64,000 bases of DNA from SMWN01 sp965221455. GTDB taxonomy: Bacteria; Pseudomonadota; Gammaproteobacteria; Eutrophobiales; Eutrophobiaceae. Where the stretch lies: assembly GCA_965221455.1 (NCBI GenBank), contig OZ244890.1:372001-436000 (forward strand). Direction: 5' to 3'. A program made the translations under genes and the position numbers. This document shows, in pieces, positions 27,401 to 35,442 of this stretch. Each line of letters opens with the position of its first letter. Within the stretch, counting starts at the first letter, position 1. The notes beneath the pieces are model-generated. The model was not told the origin of the DNA, did no database searches, and saw nothing but the letters and a program-made list of their open reading frames with translations.

Positions 27401-29096
27401 TATCCGCGACATCCACGGTCACGGCGGGCGGCGTCAGCCCGGCATAGAGCGCATCACCGCTGGTCACCGCATGGGTCAGTTGTACGCCGCGTTCGCTGGT
27501 CGCATTCGCGTCCTCAACACCCGTCACGCTCACGGTTTGGACGGCATTCCAGTTGATTGTGCTAAAGATTAGTGACGAGGTTGCGGTCACCGCAGCATTG
27601 TTACTGCTCACGCTAATCGTCACCGCGTGCGTCGGTCGGCTGCCCAGCACCAGCCTATAGCCGGCACTGCTGCCCTCGGTGACATTCAGCGCGGTCGGCG
27701 ACACGCGCACACCCGGTACCGGGCCTACCGGGTCGGACGTCAGGGCACCCCCTGCATTCGGATAACTCGCCATCACGCGCAACCACACACCTATCTGTGA
27801 TTGGTCTGATGCAATGGTGTAGGTGGCGGTATTGTTGGTCCCCGGTGCGGCGCTAAACGGACCCGTCGAGGCGGTCGCAGTCTGCCATTCATGGGTAATG
27901 GTGCCGACATCGGTATTGGGTGAGGCGTCCGGGTCGGTGACCGCGCCCGCCGTCAGCGTGTCGCCTGCTCTGGCATTGCCGGTGATGGGACCAATGGCAC
28001 CGCGACGGTCAACCCGTAAGATATTGGAGAACAGGGTGTCGTTGAAATCCCCGCCCTGGGTGACCCGCACCCGCAACCAGTGACCATGGTCCGCCGCTTG
28101 CACCGTGTAGGTTGCCGCCGTGCCGCCCGGGCTGATATCTGTTGCGTTGCTACAGTCCTGAGTGGGACAGCGTTGCCATTGCCGGGCGCGGGTATTGACG
28201 GTCAAATCGGGATGGCTCAGCGCGCCGGCGGTCAAGACATCACCGACCCTGGCCGGGGTGTTGGGGGTGCTGTCCCGGATGGCGCCCAATGTCGCGGGCA
28301 TCGCAGCATAAAGATAGTCGTCGCTGGCACTCAGCGCACCGATGGCCTGTTTGGTCGGGGCACTCGCCCCGAGATTGCACAGCGACGAGCCGGCTTGTAC
28401 GGTTTGTTCGGTGTCGCTGGTCTGCCCCGAGCGCACCCTTAAATCACCGCTGGCGGTACATAGACTGTCCACCAGGACCACCGCGTTGTTGGCGGACGGT
28501 CGGTAATACACCATGCCCGGCCCAGGGATTGTCGCCCATGTGGTGAGGTTCGGACGGGACAGGCCGGACTTCAGGCTTATACTGGAGAAGAGTGTGCCGC
28601 TACTCGGGGTCGCCTGCCCGGTTGTGATGTGGGCACGTGCAAAAACTGTGCCGCCGGGGATATTGTATGTCGCGAGTTGCAACCGACCATCGTTCTCGCG
28701 GACGAGTGTCACGCCTGTGATGTCTCGACCGTCTGCTTCCCTAAAAGTCGCATTGGTATACCCGGCCGGGCCGTTGAGGAGATAGTTATTCCAAAAGGTC
28801 TGACTCGGGCGGGTCTCGGTGCCGCCGTGGTTGGTGGTGCCGCCACCGTAGGCATTGGTACACGTGTTGCCCGCCCCGGCATCACAGGTGCGCGTCTGGT
28901 TCTTGTCGGTGATATTGCCCGTACTCCAGGTGCCCCAGCCACCGGTTTGCGCCCGTGCCATCGGGCTTGCCAATCCCGCCAGTAGCGCAACGGCGCCCAT
29001 GACTGTTGTCATCCCGCGCCAAAAGCTCTCCCCCTGATAAGGGGGAATACCCCGTAGGGGGTTCGGGGCACTCCTCCGGGGAGAGGAATGGGTCAT
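24432..29096 (-). CDS. Giant secreted Calx-beta-like repeat protein with dockerin-like C-terminus
   Basis: About 1,555 aa from the ATG at 29096. An Arg-containing leader precedes the hydrophobic segment MTTVMGAVALLAGLASPMARA, a likely signal peptide with cleavage before QTGGW. Next come ~400 residues of unknown type with Ig-like portions. Roughly ten ~100-aa modules follow, each with VNEG.., TAPVTISVS, LTFTTDNW, QTVTVTGVEDAD and NDNDTPGVTVS, resembling Calx-beta/cadherin-like calcium-binding repeats. The C-terminus has two 56-aa dockerin-like units (LDVDGSGGDPNQSDGLLLGR). It is probably a surface or released adhesive protein. Starts at 29150 or 29012 are also possible; none has a clear ribosome site. 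The frame continues open through the 8-bp tract to a TTG at 29717. Confidence 0.8.
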   Translation of the reverse strand: MTHSSPRRSAPNPLRGIPPYQGESFWRGMTTVMGAVALLAGLASPMARAQTGGWGTWSTGNITDKNQTRTCDAGAGNTCTNAYGGGTTNHGGTETRPSQTFWNNYLLNGPAGYTNATFREADGRDITGVTLVRENDGRLQLATYNIPGGTVFARAHITTGQATPSSGTLFSSISLKSGLSRPNLTTWATIPGPGMVYYRPSANNAVVLVDSLCTASGDLRVRSGQTSDTEQTVQAGSSLCNLGASAPTKQAIGALSASDDYLYAAMPATLGAIRDSTPNTPARVGDVLTAGALSHPDLTVNTRARQWQRCPTQDCSNATDISPGGTAATYTVQAADHGHWLRVRVTQGGDFNDTLFSNILRVDRRGAIGPITGNARAGDTLTAGAVTDPDASPNTDVGTITHEWQTATASTGPFSAAPGTNNTATYTIASDQSQIGVWLRVMASYPNAGGALTSDPVGPVPGVRVSPTALNVTEGSSAGYRLVLGSRPTHAVTISVSSNNAAVTATSSLIFSTINWNAVQTVSVTGVEDANATSERGVQLTHAVTSGDALYAGLTPPAVTVDVADSAANVIVSTTMLAVNEGETNEYTLRLNTSPTHAVTISVSSNNSAVTATASLTFTRNNWNQAQTVTVMGAEDNNRTSESGVRLSHAVSSSDTRYAAVNPPAVTVNVTDNAAPGVTVSTTALAVLEGGTGEYTLRLNNRPTHAVTISVTSDNTAVTVTSPLTFTTVNWNAAQTVTVTGAEDTNTTSESVQLSHALSSSDTGYAAVNPPAVTVSVRDNDAQGVVVSPPALALNEGGSGELTVRLAIEPTGLERIFISNTSVTLTPSTSSSPTDTVLEFTMTNWDAPQTLTVTAVEDDDADDETVRLLFESFNFAAPRPVVITITDNDTVGITLSSTALTVTEGRTATYNIRLGTRPSATVSILPQTFNADVATVSPATPSSLDFTTDNWNMPQTVTVMGVDDPDTNHESVQLAHAVRSSDATYAALTPPSVTVGVTDNDTPGVTVSPNVLAVNEGETGEYRLSLSTLPTAPVTIAVSNPDASAVTLSATSLTFTTDNWNSVQTVTVSGVEDADVDHETVQLTHTATSTDADYASGVTIDSVAVTLNDNDTPGVTVSTTTLTVNERGGTGMYTLRLNTRPMAAVTISVTHSNAAAATVSPTSLMFSTTDWNTAKTVTVTGVEDADTDDETVRLTHTATSTDPGYEGAAVTISAVAVTVDDETAGVTVSPTTLAVGEAGSGTYTLMLTKQPTAPVTLTVSNPDTTAVTLSATSLTFTTDNWNSVQTVTVSGVEDADVDHETVQLTHTATSTDADYASGVTIDPVVVTLNDNDTPGVAVSSTTLTVHERGGTDMYTLRLNTPPTEAVTISVTHSNAAAATVSPTSLMFGTTDWNTAKTITVTGVEDADTDDETVQLTHTVTSTDTNYRTVTAATVTVTVTETAAVSLDVDGSGGDPNQSDGLLLGRYLFGIRDAAGLLDTIPGSPSFNAVTTNIAGAFASGRLDVDGSGGDPNQSDGLLLGRYLFGIRDTVGLLDTIPGNPSFNAVRTNIEALLQ
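24780..26105. repeat. 663-bp tandem duplication inside the giant gene
   Basis: Matching landmarks recur exactly 663 bp apart (GGTCTCGTCGTC at 24861/25524; CATAGTCGGCATC at 25151/25814), so a two-module block of 221 aa has been duplicated in frame. A separate 168-bp (56-aa) duplication forms the two dockerin-like units (GACCGCATTGAACG at 24462 and 24630). Confidence 0.8.
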
Positions 29097-29205
29097 GCTG
29101 TGTTGGGTGCTGAACCTATCCGCAGCCACGTGTGTTTTGCATTCGGTCATGGCAATGTTGAATTTGTGCGCGTTGAAGCAACGGTCTGCACTAGCACTAG
29201 TGATT

Positions 29206-29701
29206 GCGGTGCTGCGGTGCTGCGGTGCTGCGGTGCTGCGGTGCTGCGGTGCTGCGGTGCTGCGGTGCTGCGGTGCTGCGGTGCTGCGGTGCTGCGGTGC
29301 TGCGGTGCTGCGGTGCTGCGGTGCTGCGGTGCTGCGGTGCTGCGGTGCTGCGGTGCTGCGGTGCTGCGGTGCTGCGGTGCTGCGGTGCTGCGGTGCTGCG
29401 GTGCTGCGGTGCTGCGGTGCTGCGGTGCTGCGGTGCTGCGGTGCTGCGGTGCTGCGGTGCTGCGGTGCTGCGGTGCTGCGGTGCTGCGGTGCTGCGGTGC
29501 TGCGGTGCTGCGGTGCTGCGGTGCTGCGGTGCTGCGGTGCTGCGGTGCTGCGGTGCTGCGGTGCTGCGGTGCTGCGGTGCTGCGGTGCTGCGGTGCTGCG
29601 GTGCTGCGGTGCTGCGGTGCTGCGGTGCTGCGGTGCTGCGGTGCTGCGGTGCTGCGGTGCTGCGGTGCTGCGGTGCTGCGGTGCTGCGGTGCTGCGGTGC
29701 T
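29206..29701. repeat. 62 perfect copies of the octamer GCGGTGCT
   Basis: 496 bp of uninterrupted 8-bp tandem repeat, exactly 62 units. It contains no stop codon in any of six frames, so long artificial frames cross it on both strands. Eight is not a multiple of three, so a change of one unit shifts the frame. It lies directly upstream of the giant secreted-protein gene on the minus strand. Perfect identity implies recent expansion and high instability. Confidence 0.98.
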
Positions 29702-29724
29702 GGCGCTTGCGCAGCAAGCGCCAG
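29700..29724. repeat. Perfect 11-bp hairpin abutting the octamer tract
   Basis: CTGGCGCTTGC (29700-29710) and GCAAGCGCCAG (29714-29724) form a perfect stem with a GCA loop. The left arm shares its first two bases with the last octamer. No T-run follows on either strand. It may stall polymerase or replication at the tract edge. Confidence 0.75.
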
Positions 29725-29798
29725 CGTGATGGTCGTGTTTAGGTGATTTTATCAACATGTTGCAGATTCTCTCCCGTCAGTTGTTCAGATTTGTTCCC

Positions 29799-29807
29799 GT
29801 TATAACA
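29799..29807 (-). promoter_or_regulatory. Extended -10 promoter candidate upstream of the octamer tract
   Basis: On the minus strand TGTTATAAC (TGn plus TATAAC) is an extended -10 element. Downstream lies GGGAGA about 11 bp before an ATG at 29758, whose frame (MLIKSPKHDHHAGACC...) enters the octamer tract. No good -35 is seen. It could drive the giant gene. Confidence 0.4.
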
Positions 29808-29969
29808 GATATTCATCATATGAGTAAATGCGGTGCTGTGGTGGCAGTGGGTAGGGCTTGTTTGGCAAGGATGGGAGTTTTTAGTTGCTAAAGTTTGGGT
29901 GACGGTAAAAGGGTTTCCCGTTTTAATATCAGCACCAAAACAGCGGCTTTGGACTCAAAACAGTCCCTG

Positions 29970-30563
29970 TCACAATTCCCTTCTGCCAGCCATTGCATGT
30001 GAGATTGTTCGACTGTTTGCATACTCCAAACCACCACCCATCGGAATACCATGAGCAAGACGTGTCGCCTTTAGCTTACGTTTTCTAACCATCTCTCCGA
30101 TGAAATATGCGGTTGCTTCACCTTCTACGGTGGTGTTTGTCGCCAGAATAACTTCCTGGATCTCACCTTCATCAAGCAGGTGCCCTAACTCGTGTAGCCC
30201 TATTTCATCCGGGCCAATGCCATCAAGCGGCGAAAGATGTCCCATCAGGACAAAGTAGAGTCCCTTGTAATCGGATCGCTCTATGGATGAAATATCAACC
30301 GGATTTTCGACCACACACAAGAAATCAGGATCGCGCTTACCGCTGGCGCATAACTGACACATATCCGTTTCACTAAACGTTCGACAACGTCGACAATGAC
30401 CAATCGCATCCATCGCATCTTGCATGGAGTCAGCAAGTTTACGTGCGCCGTTTCTATCTCTTTCCAATAAATGATATGCGATCCGCTGCGCGGATTTCTT
30501 TCCTATCCCGGGTAAACAACACAGTGATTCTATCAAGTGAACCAGACGCGGTGATTCAATCAT
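29970..30563 (-). CDS. recR: Recombination protein RecR
   Basis: 197 aa. Helix-hairpin-helix LPGIGKKSAQRIA (~18-30), a four-Cys zinc finger (CRRC...CQLC, ~57-72), then a Toprim domain beginning LCVVENPVDISSIERS and a C-terminal block ATRLAHGIPMGGGLEYAN. It acts with RecF/RecO to load RecA at gaps. It is last in the dnaX-ybaB-recR operon, 18 bp after ybaB. Confidence 0.98.
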   Translation of the reverse strand: MIESPRLVHLIESLCCLPGIGKKSAQRIAYHLLERDRNGARKLADSMQDAMDAIGHCRRCRTFSETDMCQLCASGKRDPDFLCVVENPVDISSIERSDYKGLYFVLMGHLSPLDGIGPDEIGLHELGHLLDEGEIQEVILATNTTVEGEATAYFIGEMVRKRKLKATRLAHGIPMGGGLEYANSRTISHAMAGRREL

Positions 30564-30581
30564 GTGATTTAAGGATTGGAA

Positions 30582-30911
30582 TCATGATTGGAAAGGTAAT
30601 GATATTCCGGCGGGTAAATTCATGCCCGCAGTCAGATCCGACATTTTTTCCCGAGTTATTTTTTCCACACGGCGATTTGCATCATTAACAGCGGCCGCAA
30701 TTAAATCTTCCAGCATATCCTTATCTTCGCCGAATAATGTAGCGTCAATAACAACATTTTTAACATCATGTTTCCCCGTCATCGTAATCTTCACCAAACC
30801 CGCCCCGGACTCGCCTGTGACTTCTATCACCGCGATCTCTTCCTGCGCCTTCTGCATGCTTTCCTGCATTTGCTGAGCTTGTTTCATTATGTTCCCTATC
30901 CCATCTTTCAT
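30582..30911 (-). CDS. ybaB: YbaB/EbfC nucleoid-associated protein
   Basis: 109 aa. An N-terminal amphipathic helix (IMKQAQQMQESMQKAQEE) is followed by the strand-rich core (VEVTGESGAGLVKITMTG-like) and the C-terminal helix with KITREKMSDLTAGM. Dimers bind DNA without strong sequence specificity and shape the nucleoid. It sits between dnaX (31-bp gap) and recR, the standard order. Confidence 0.97.
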   Translation of the reverse strand: MKDGIGNIMKQAQQMQESMQKAQEEIAVIEVTGESGAGLVKITMTGKHDVKNVVIDATLFGEDKDMLEDLIAAAVNDANRRVEKITREKMSDLTAGMNLPAGISLPFQS

Positions 30912-30942
30912 TGTTTTTCCAACCTCACTTGAAAAATATTAT

Positions 30943-32589
30943 TTATAACGGCCTGATTGATCGCTCGTTTACAGTTGCGCCGAATACTTCTTCCATAGCC
31001 TTAACATTCGCATCCTCTTTTAAAGAGGATGCCGCGATTTTCCGCCTCTCTGTTTCTTCGCGAATTTTCTTTTCAGCGGGCGTTTCCACGTCCGGCTCTT
31101 CTATTGATATTTTAAGTTGTATTTTCTTGCCGGAGCGCATCTCCAACGCTTTCTCCAATCGTTTCTCTTGTGTTTGATTAAGAAGATGTTGTTTATCCGG
31201 TGACAAGACCAGGTGTACTTCGTGCTCACTGTATTCTTTTAACGCACAATATCCGGCCAGCTCCTTCACCAACCCGTTCAAAGACATCTCATCAATAATC
31301 GATTGCCAGTTGATCGAATTTTCCGATTCAGAACTTGACCTGGGAAGTCTGCTTGTCCCGGATCCCTCTCCTGCATCATGAAGATTCGGTTTTTCCGGGC
31401 TAACATATGTGTTTTCTTTTGCTTCATGAACTTCATCAGCATCGGCATCACCTGGCTTCGTGTCGCTCGCTTTTGGGGTTGCAACTCCCGTCGGCCTGAA
31501 CGCAAGCATTCTGATCAGTGTCATCTCAAACCCGGTGCGTGGATCAGGCGACAGCGGCAAATCTTTACGTCCCAGTATGCCCATCTGGTAATAAAGCTGA
31601 ACATCTTCCTTGCTAATACGTTGAGATAGCTCTTTGACCATTTCATCCAGTTCCGCACCGTCCCGGTCCACTGATGTGTATCGGGCATCGTCCTGCAAAA
31701 CCTGACAGAGCGCGATCTTCTGCAAGACGGAAAGTATTTCAACCAATACCGAATCATAGTCCGGATTATAGTCCGCCATACGATCAGTGCACTGCAAAAC
31801 AGACTGTGCATCACCGGCGACCAGAGCATCCAGTAATTCTCCCAGATCAAGACTGTCAATAGTGCCGAGCATGGTGCTCACTTGTGTTCCCTGTAAACTA
31901 CCGCCGCCATAAGAAATCGCCTGATCCAGCAAACTCAGTCCGTCACGCAGACTGCCATCAGCAGATTTTGCAATCATTCTTCTTGATACGGCATCACTTT
32001 CAATTGATTCCAGGTCGAGCACTTTTTCGAGTTGTGTCTCAATCTGTTCAACACTTAGATGCTTGAGATTAAATTGCAAACAACGCGACAGAATCGTCAC
32101 CGGGATTTTCTTCGATTCCGTAGTAGCCAGTAGAAATTTTACGTGCGGAGGCGGTTCTTCCAACGTCTTTAACAACGCATTAAAACTATGACCGGAAAAC
32201 ATGTGAACCTCGTCAATCAGGTAGACTTTGTAGCGCCCCGCGCTCGGAGCATATTGCACGTTATCCATCAGATCACGTGTTTCATCCACTTTTGCCCGTG
32301 AGGCGGCATCGACCTCTATGAGATCAGCGAATCTACCTTCATCAATACCCACACAAGCGGAGCATTCTCCGCATGGAGTAGCGCTAACGCCTTGCTCACA
32401 GTTCAGACATTTGGCAAGAATACGTGCCAGCGTTGTTTTTCCGACACCTCGCGTACCGGTAAATAAATAGGCGTGATGTAAGCGATCATTATCCAGCGCA
32501 TTCGTCAGCACTTGTAAAACGTGACTTTGCCCGACCATATCTGCAAATGTTTTCGGCCGCCATTTACGTGCCAGAACCTGATAACTCAC
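30943..32589 (-). CDS. dnaX: DNA polymerase III subunit gamma/tau
   Basis: 548 aa. The AAA+ clamp-loader domain has Walker A GTRGVGKTTLARIL, the zinc Cys cluster (CLNCEQ...CGECSAC), Walker B DEVHMFS and the sensor block ATTESKKIPVTILSRC. After residue ~365 comes a low-complexity linker (~380-425), then a tau-like C-terminal region with LNGLVKELAGYCALKEY. The protein is shorter than E. coli tau. I saw no clear A-rich frameshift signal for a separate gamma form. It is the first gene of the operon, about 150 bp downstream of the SRP RNA. Confidence 0.97.
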   Translation of the reverse strand: MSYQVLARKWRPKTFADMVGQSHVLQVLTNALDNDRLHHAYLFTGTRGVGKTTLARILAKCLNCEQGVSATPCGECSACVGIDEGRFADLIEVDAASRAKVDETRDLMDNVQYAPSAGRYKVYLIDEVHMFSGHSFNALLKTLEEPPPHVKFLLATTESKKIPVTILSRCLQFNLKHLSVEQIETQLEKVLDLESIESDAVSRRMIAKSADGSLRDGLSLLDQAISYGGGSLQGTQVSTMLGTIDSLDLGELLDALVAGDAQSVLQCTDRMADYNPDYDSVLVEILSVLQKIALCQVLQDDARYTSVDRDGAELDEMVKELSQRISKEDVQLYYQMGILGRKDLPLSPDPRTGFEMTLIRMLAFRPTGVATPKASDTKPGDADADEVHEAKENTYVSPEKPNLHDAGEGSGTSRLPRSSSESENSINWQSIIDEMSLNGLVKELAGYCALKEYSEHEVHLVLSPDKQHLLNQTQEKRLEKALEMRSGKKIQLKISIEEPDVETPAEKKIREETERRKIAASSLKEDANVKAMEEVFGATVNERSIRPL

Positions 32590-32737
32590 TTACTTTTTAT
32601 TCTTCCTGCCGGTATTTTCTGTTGCTATCTTCATGAATATTTCGACGACCAATCAAGACCGACCGAAAAAATACATGATACAAGAATAGTATGATTTTAT
32701 ATAACCCTCACCACAGAAATCCGGGCGTGGAAATAAG

Positions 32738-32850
32738 GTGGCAGCCCTACCCGCCCGGACCCCGGCACCCGTATCCACTGCTGCCGTTGCTCCCTTCCGG
32801 GCCTGGCGGAATTCACAATTTCACGTCGCGGGAAGACCGGTAGAGCCGCC
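32738..32850 (-). ncRNA. ffs: 4.5S signal recognition particle RNA (small bacterial type)
   Basis: On the minus strand the 5' end GGCGGCTCTACC pairs with the 3' end GGGTAGGGCTGCC. The apical hairpin carries the conserved SRP M-domain binding sequence CCAGGCCCGGAAGGGAGCA and the opposite loop GGCAGCAGTGGATACGGGTG. Total length about 113 nt fits the family. It lies upstream of dnaX on the same strand, as in many gammaproteobacteria. Ends are set by pairing, so uncertain by a few bases. An apparent frame across it is not a gene. Confidence 0.95.
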
Positions 32851-33317
32851 ATAAATACCACAACTATTACCTTTGCCGGGAAACGGGATGCGTAAAACAA
32901 CCCTAAATCCAACAAGGGCGGGATCCTAACATCATCCTCGACATGAGTCTCAAAACGAATTTTATCTGATATGTCATCAGAATCCACTTGCGAGAGACAT
33001 CCGCATTTTTTAGATAACCGCCTCAAGCCAGCCAGGGCCCCCGATGAACGAGTCTGAATTTTCTCCTGCCGGATCAGATAATCCGACTTCGATGACTGCC
33101 CTGATTTGACCGTCGTGTGACATATGTGTCAAGTCGCCACCCTGGATTATTTACACCGACGACTACTGAATCGACACACATGCAGCACTTTGCGCACCTC
33201 TCGGTTAACGGCATGCACAAAATCACGACGCTTTGCACGAGCCTATTTTATGTGATGCGGGTTTGTTTCCCGGTTACAGTATTCCTGGGGGATCCCGGAT
33301 CGAGGATGCTGTTTATT
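32851..33317. other. Intergenic region without a convincing gene
   Basis: About 470 bp between the SRP RNA and the YyaL-like gene. The promoter of the SRP RNA must lie in its left part. A frame at 33117-33380 (plus strand) has no family features and overlaps the end of the neighbouring gene. One short inverted repeat (TGACA-TATG-TGTCA) occurs near 33117. Confidence 0.5.
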
Positions 33318-35357
33318 TTAGGCCTGATTGTTCAGGGCTGTGCCAATCAAATCGGGATCGAATATCGGTTCCCGACATGAATGACCCTCACAGATATAAG
33401 CGACAGGCGATTTTTCCGTCTTGTATTCCTTAAGTATTCCGGGCAATTCGGCTACATTTTTCGGCAGGATCATCAAGTGATTAAACGGGTTGCAAGTTTG
33501 CCGATATTTTTCCAGCCACACAACGACGGATTCCGCTTCGCCGATTAGAATGACGCTTTTAGCAGGCGCAATGTGTTCATCCAGGGCATGGAGCAGGGTA
33601 TTGTGTGCCGATGGATAGCGTTTAATCGAGGACCAGGCGGCTAGAAGTGCGGATTCGGAGGCCTTTAGATAGTGAGCATGGCCTAACAGGTGACCTAACT
33701 TGCCAAGCACAGATGCAGCCACCCCATTACCTGAAGGCAAAGCATCATCCATAAAAGATTTGCTGCGTTGAATAAGTTTTTCATGATCATGGGAGGTGAA
33801 GAAAAAACCACCGTGTTCTTTATCTTCGAATGAATCCAGTAATTGATCCGCCAATTCAACGGCTATGTCCAACCATTTGCGATCCTGGCGACATTGTAAA
33901 AAAGACAGAATGGCATCAATGAGAAAAGCGTAATCATCCAGATAGGCGTTTAAATGTGCCTTATCCTCTCTGTAAGTGGCGAGTAATTTTCCATCTGAAT
34001 ACAGCCGCCGACTAATAAACTCCAGGGCTTTTTCCGCTGATTCCAGATAACGATCATCATGAAATATAAATGCCGCAACAGTCATGCCTTTAATCATCAA
34101 GGCATTCCATGATGTCAGTATCTTGTCATCGCAACCCGGCCGGACACGCGTTGCGCGTTGTTGTAGAAGTTTTATTCCGGCTTGTTCGAGTAAATTTAAT
34201 TTTTCAGCATCAACCGTTTCTTCTGTAACACGCAAATGCCATTTCCCTTCAAAATTCGGGCCTTCATCCAAACCATAGTGTTTTTCGAATGCAGCAAATT
34301 CTTGCTCGCTTAATAGTGCTCTAACTTCATCTTTATCCCATACATAAAATTTCCCTTCCACGCCTTCGGAGTCAGCATCCAGGCTGGAATAATATCCGCC
34401 TTCCGGGCTTTGCATTTCCTCAATAACCCAGTCGGCGATTCCGGCAGCAACTTTTCGGTACAATGGCTCTCTGGTGATCTGCCATGTCTGGCTATAGAGC
34501 GTCAGAAGTAAACCATTGTCATAAAGCATTTTTTCAAAATGCGGGATCATCCATTCCCGATCCACGGAATAACGATAAAAACCGCCGCCGAGTTGATCAT
34601 AAAGCCCGCCGAGAGCCATCTTGTGTAGTGTGAGTTCCACCATATTGACGGCCTGATTTTGGGTACTATCGGTTTTTGGATGTTGTCTGAGCAGATGTTC
34701 AAGACTGGGGGGATGGGGAAACTTGGGCGCGTCACCAAAACCGCCGAACTGCCCATCAAAACTTTGGTGTAATTGTTGTGTCGCCGTTGCCAACGGTTCC
34801 GGACTTAATACGGTTGATTCATCAGAAATAGCTTGTTGCCCCATTGATTGCAGACTCGTTAAAAAAGAGTCATTTTGTTTGGTGATGGCATCTCTTTCCT
34901 GCCGATAGAAATCAGCGATTCTTGTCAAGAGTCCCTTGAACCCCGGCAGACCGAATTTTGATTCCACGGGAAAATAAGTTCCGCCGAAAAATGGAATATG
35001 ATCATTCGGCGTCAGAAACATGGTCAACGGCCAACCACCTGTGCGTTGTGTCAGCATTTGTTGTGCCGTTTGATATATTTTGTCGATGTCCGGTCTTTCT
35101 TCTCTATCCACCTTAATGTTAATAAAATGTGCATTCATAATTGCAGCGGTTGCATCGTCTTCAAACGATTCATGAGCCATAACATGACACCAGTGACAGG
35201 CGGAATAACCGATAGAAAGTAGAATGGGTTTGTCTTCCTTGATGGCTTTTTTCAGGGCTATTTCATTCCATGTATACCACGCCACCGGATTATCAGCATG
35301 TTGTAGTAAATAAGGACTGGTTTCGTTAGCGAGATTATTTTTTCCTCGTTTTGACAT
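33318..35357 (-). CDS. YyaL/SSP411-type thioredoxin-domain protein
   Basis: 679 aa. The N-terminal thioredoxin-like domain (DUF255) begins NETSPYLLQHADNPVAWYTW and has the motif SACHWCHVMAHESFED (~55-70). A long helical (alpha/alpha)6 glycosidase-like part follows, with GGWPLTMFLTP, FGDAPKFPHP and FEKMLYDNGLLLTLY. The family is widespread and cytoplasmic, and its biochemical role is unclear; a redox or sugar-related role has been proposed. It is divergent from lgt, separated by 85 bp. Confidence 0.93.
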   Translation of the reverse strand: MSKRGKNNLANETSPYLLQHADNPVAWYTWNEIALKKAIKEDKPILLSIGYSACHWCHVMAHESFEDDATAAIMNAHFINIKVDREERPDIDKIYQTAQQMLTQRTGGWPLTMFLTPNDHIPFFGGTYFPVESKFGLPGFKGLLTRIADFYRQERDAITKQNDSFLTSLQSMGQQAISDESTVLSPEPLATATQQLHQSFDGQFGGFGDAPKFPHPPSLEHLLRQHPKTDSTQNQAVNMVELTLHKMALGGLYDQLGGGFYRYSVDREWMIPHFEKMLYDNGLLLTLYSQTWQITREPLYRKVAAGIADWVIEEMQSPEGGYYSSLDADSEGVEGKFYVWDKDEVRALLSEQEFAAFEKHYGLDEGPNFEGKWHLRVTEETVDAEKLNLLEQAGIKLLQQRATRVRPGCDDKILTSWNALMIKGMTVAAFIFHDDRYLESAEKALEFISRRLYSDGKLLATYREDKAHLNAYLDDYAFLIDAILSFLQCRQDRKWLDIAVELADQLLDSFEDKEHGGFFFTSHDHEKLIQRSKSFMDDALPSGNGVAASVLGKLGHLLGHAHYLKASESALLAAWSSIKRYPSAHNTLLHALDEHIAPAKSVILIGEAESVVVWLEKYRQTCNPFNHLMILPKNVAELPGILKEYKTEKSPVAYICEGHSCREPIFDPDLIGTALNNQA

Positions 35358-35442
35358 GAGCAGGAGAATAACAGGTGAAAACTGTAAACTGTATCAGTTT
35401 TCTATCCGCATAAGCATGGCTTAATGATAAACTTGCGCGGAT

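Noticed and set aside
24402..28985. Several plus-strand frames opposite the giant protein gene
   Set aside because: They are antisense reflections of the repeated modules; the repeat spacing and protein pattern clearly belong to the minus strand.
29088..29746. Long frames on both strands across the octamer tract, encoding Cys/Gly/Ala/Val or Gln/His/Arg/Ser repeats
   Set aside because: The 8-bp unit has no stop in any of six frames, so the frames are a by-product of the repeat and have no independent support.
29833..30054. Plus-strand frame of 73 codons upstream of recR's 3' end
   Set aside because: It overlaps recR, is rich in Trp and Val without family features, and has no ribosome site.
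32697..33026. Minus-strand frame of 109 codons
   Set aside because: It overlaps the SRP RNA completely and has no protein family features.
33117..33380. Plus-strand frame of 87 codons between SRP RNA and the YyaL-like gene
   Set aside because: No family signature, weak composition, and it overlaps the end of the YyaL-like gene.
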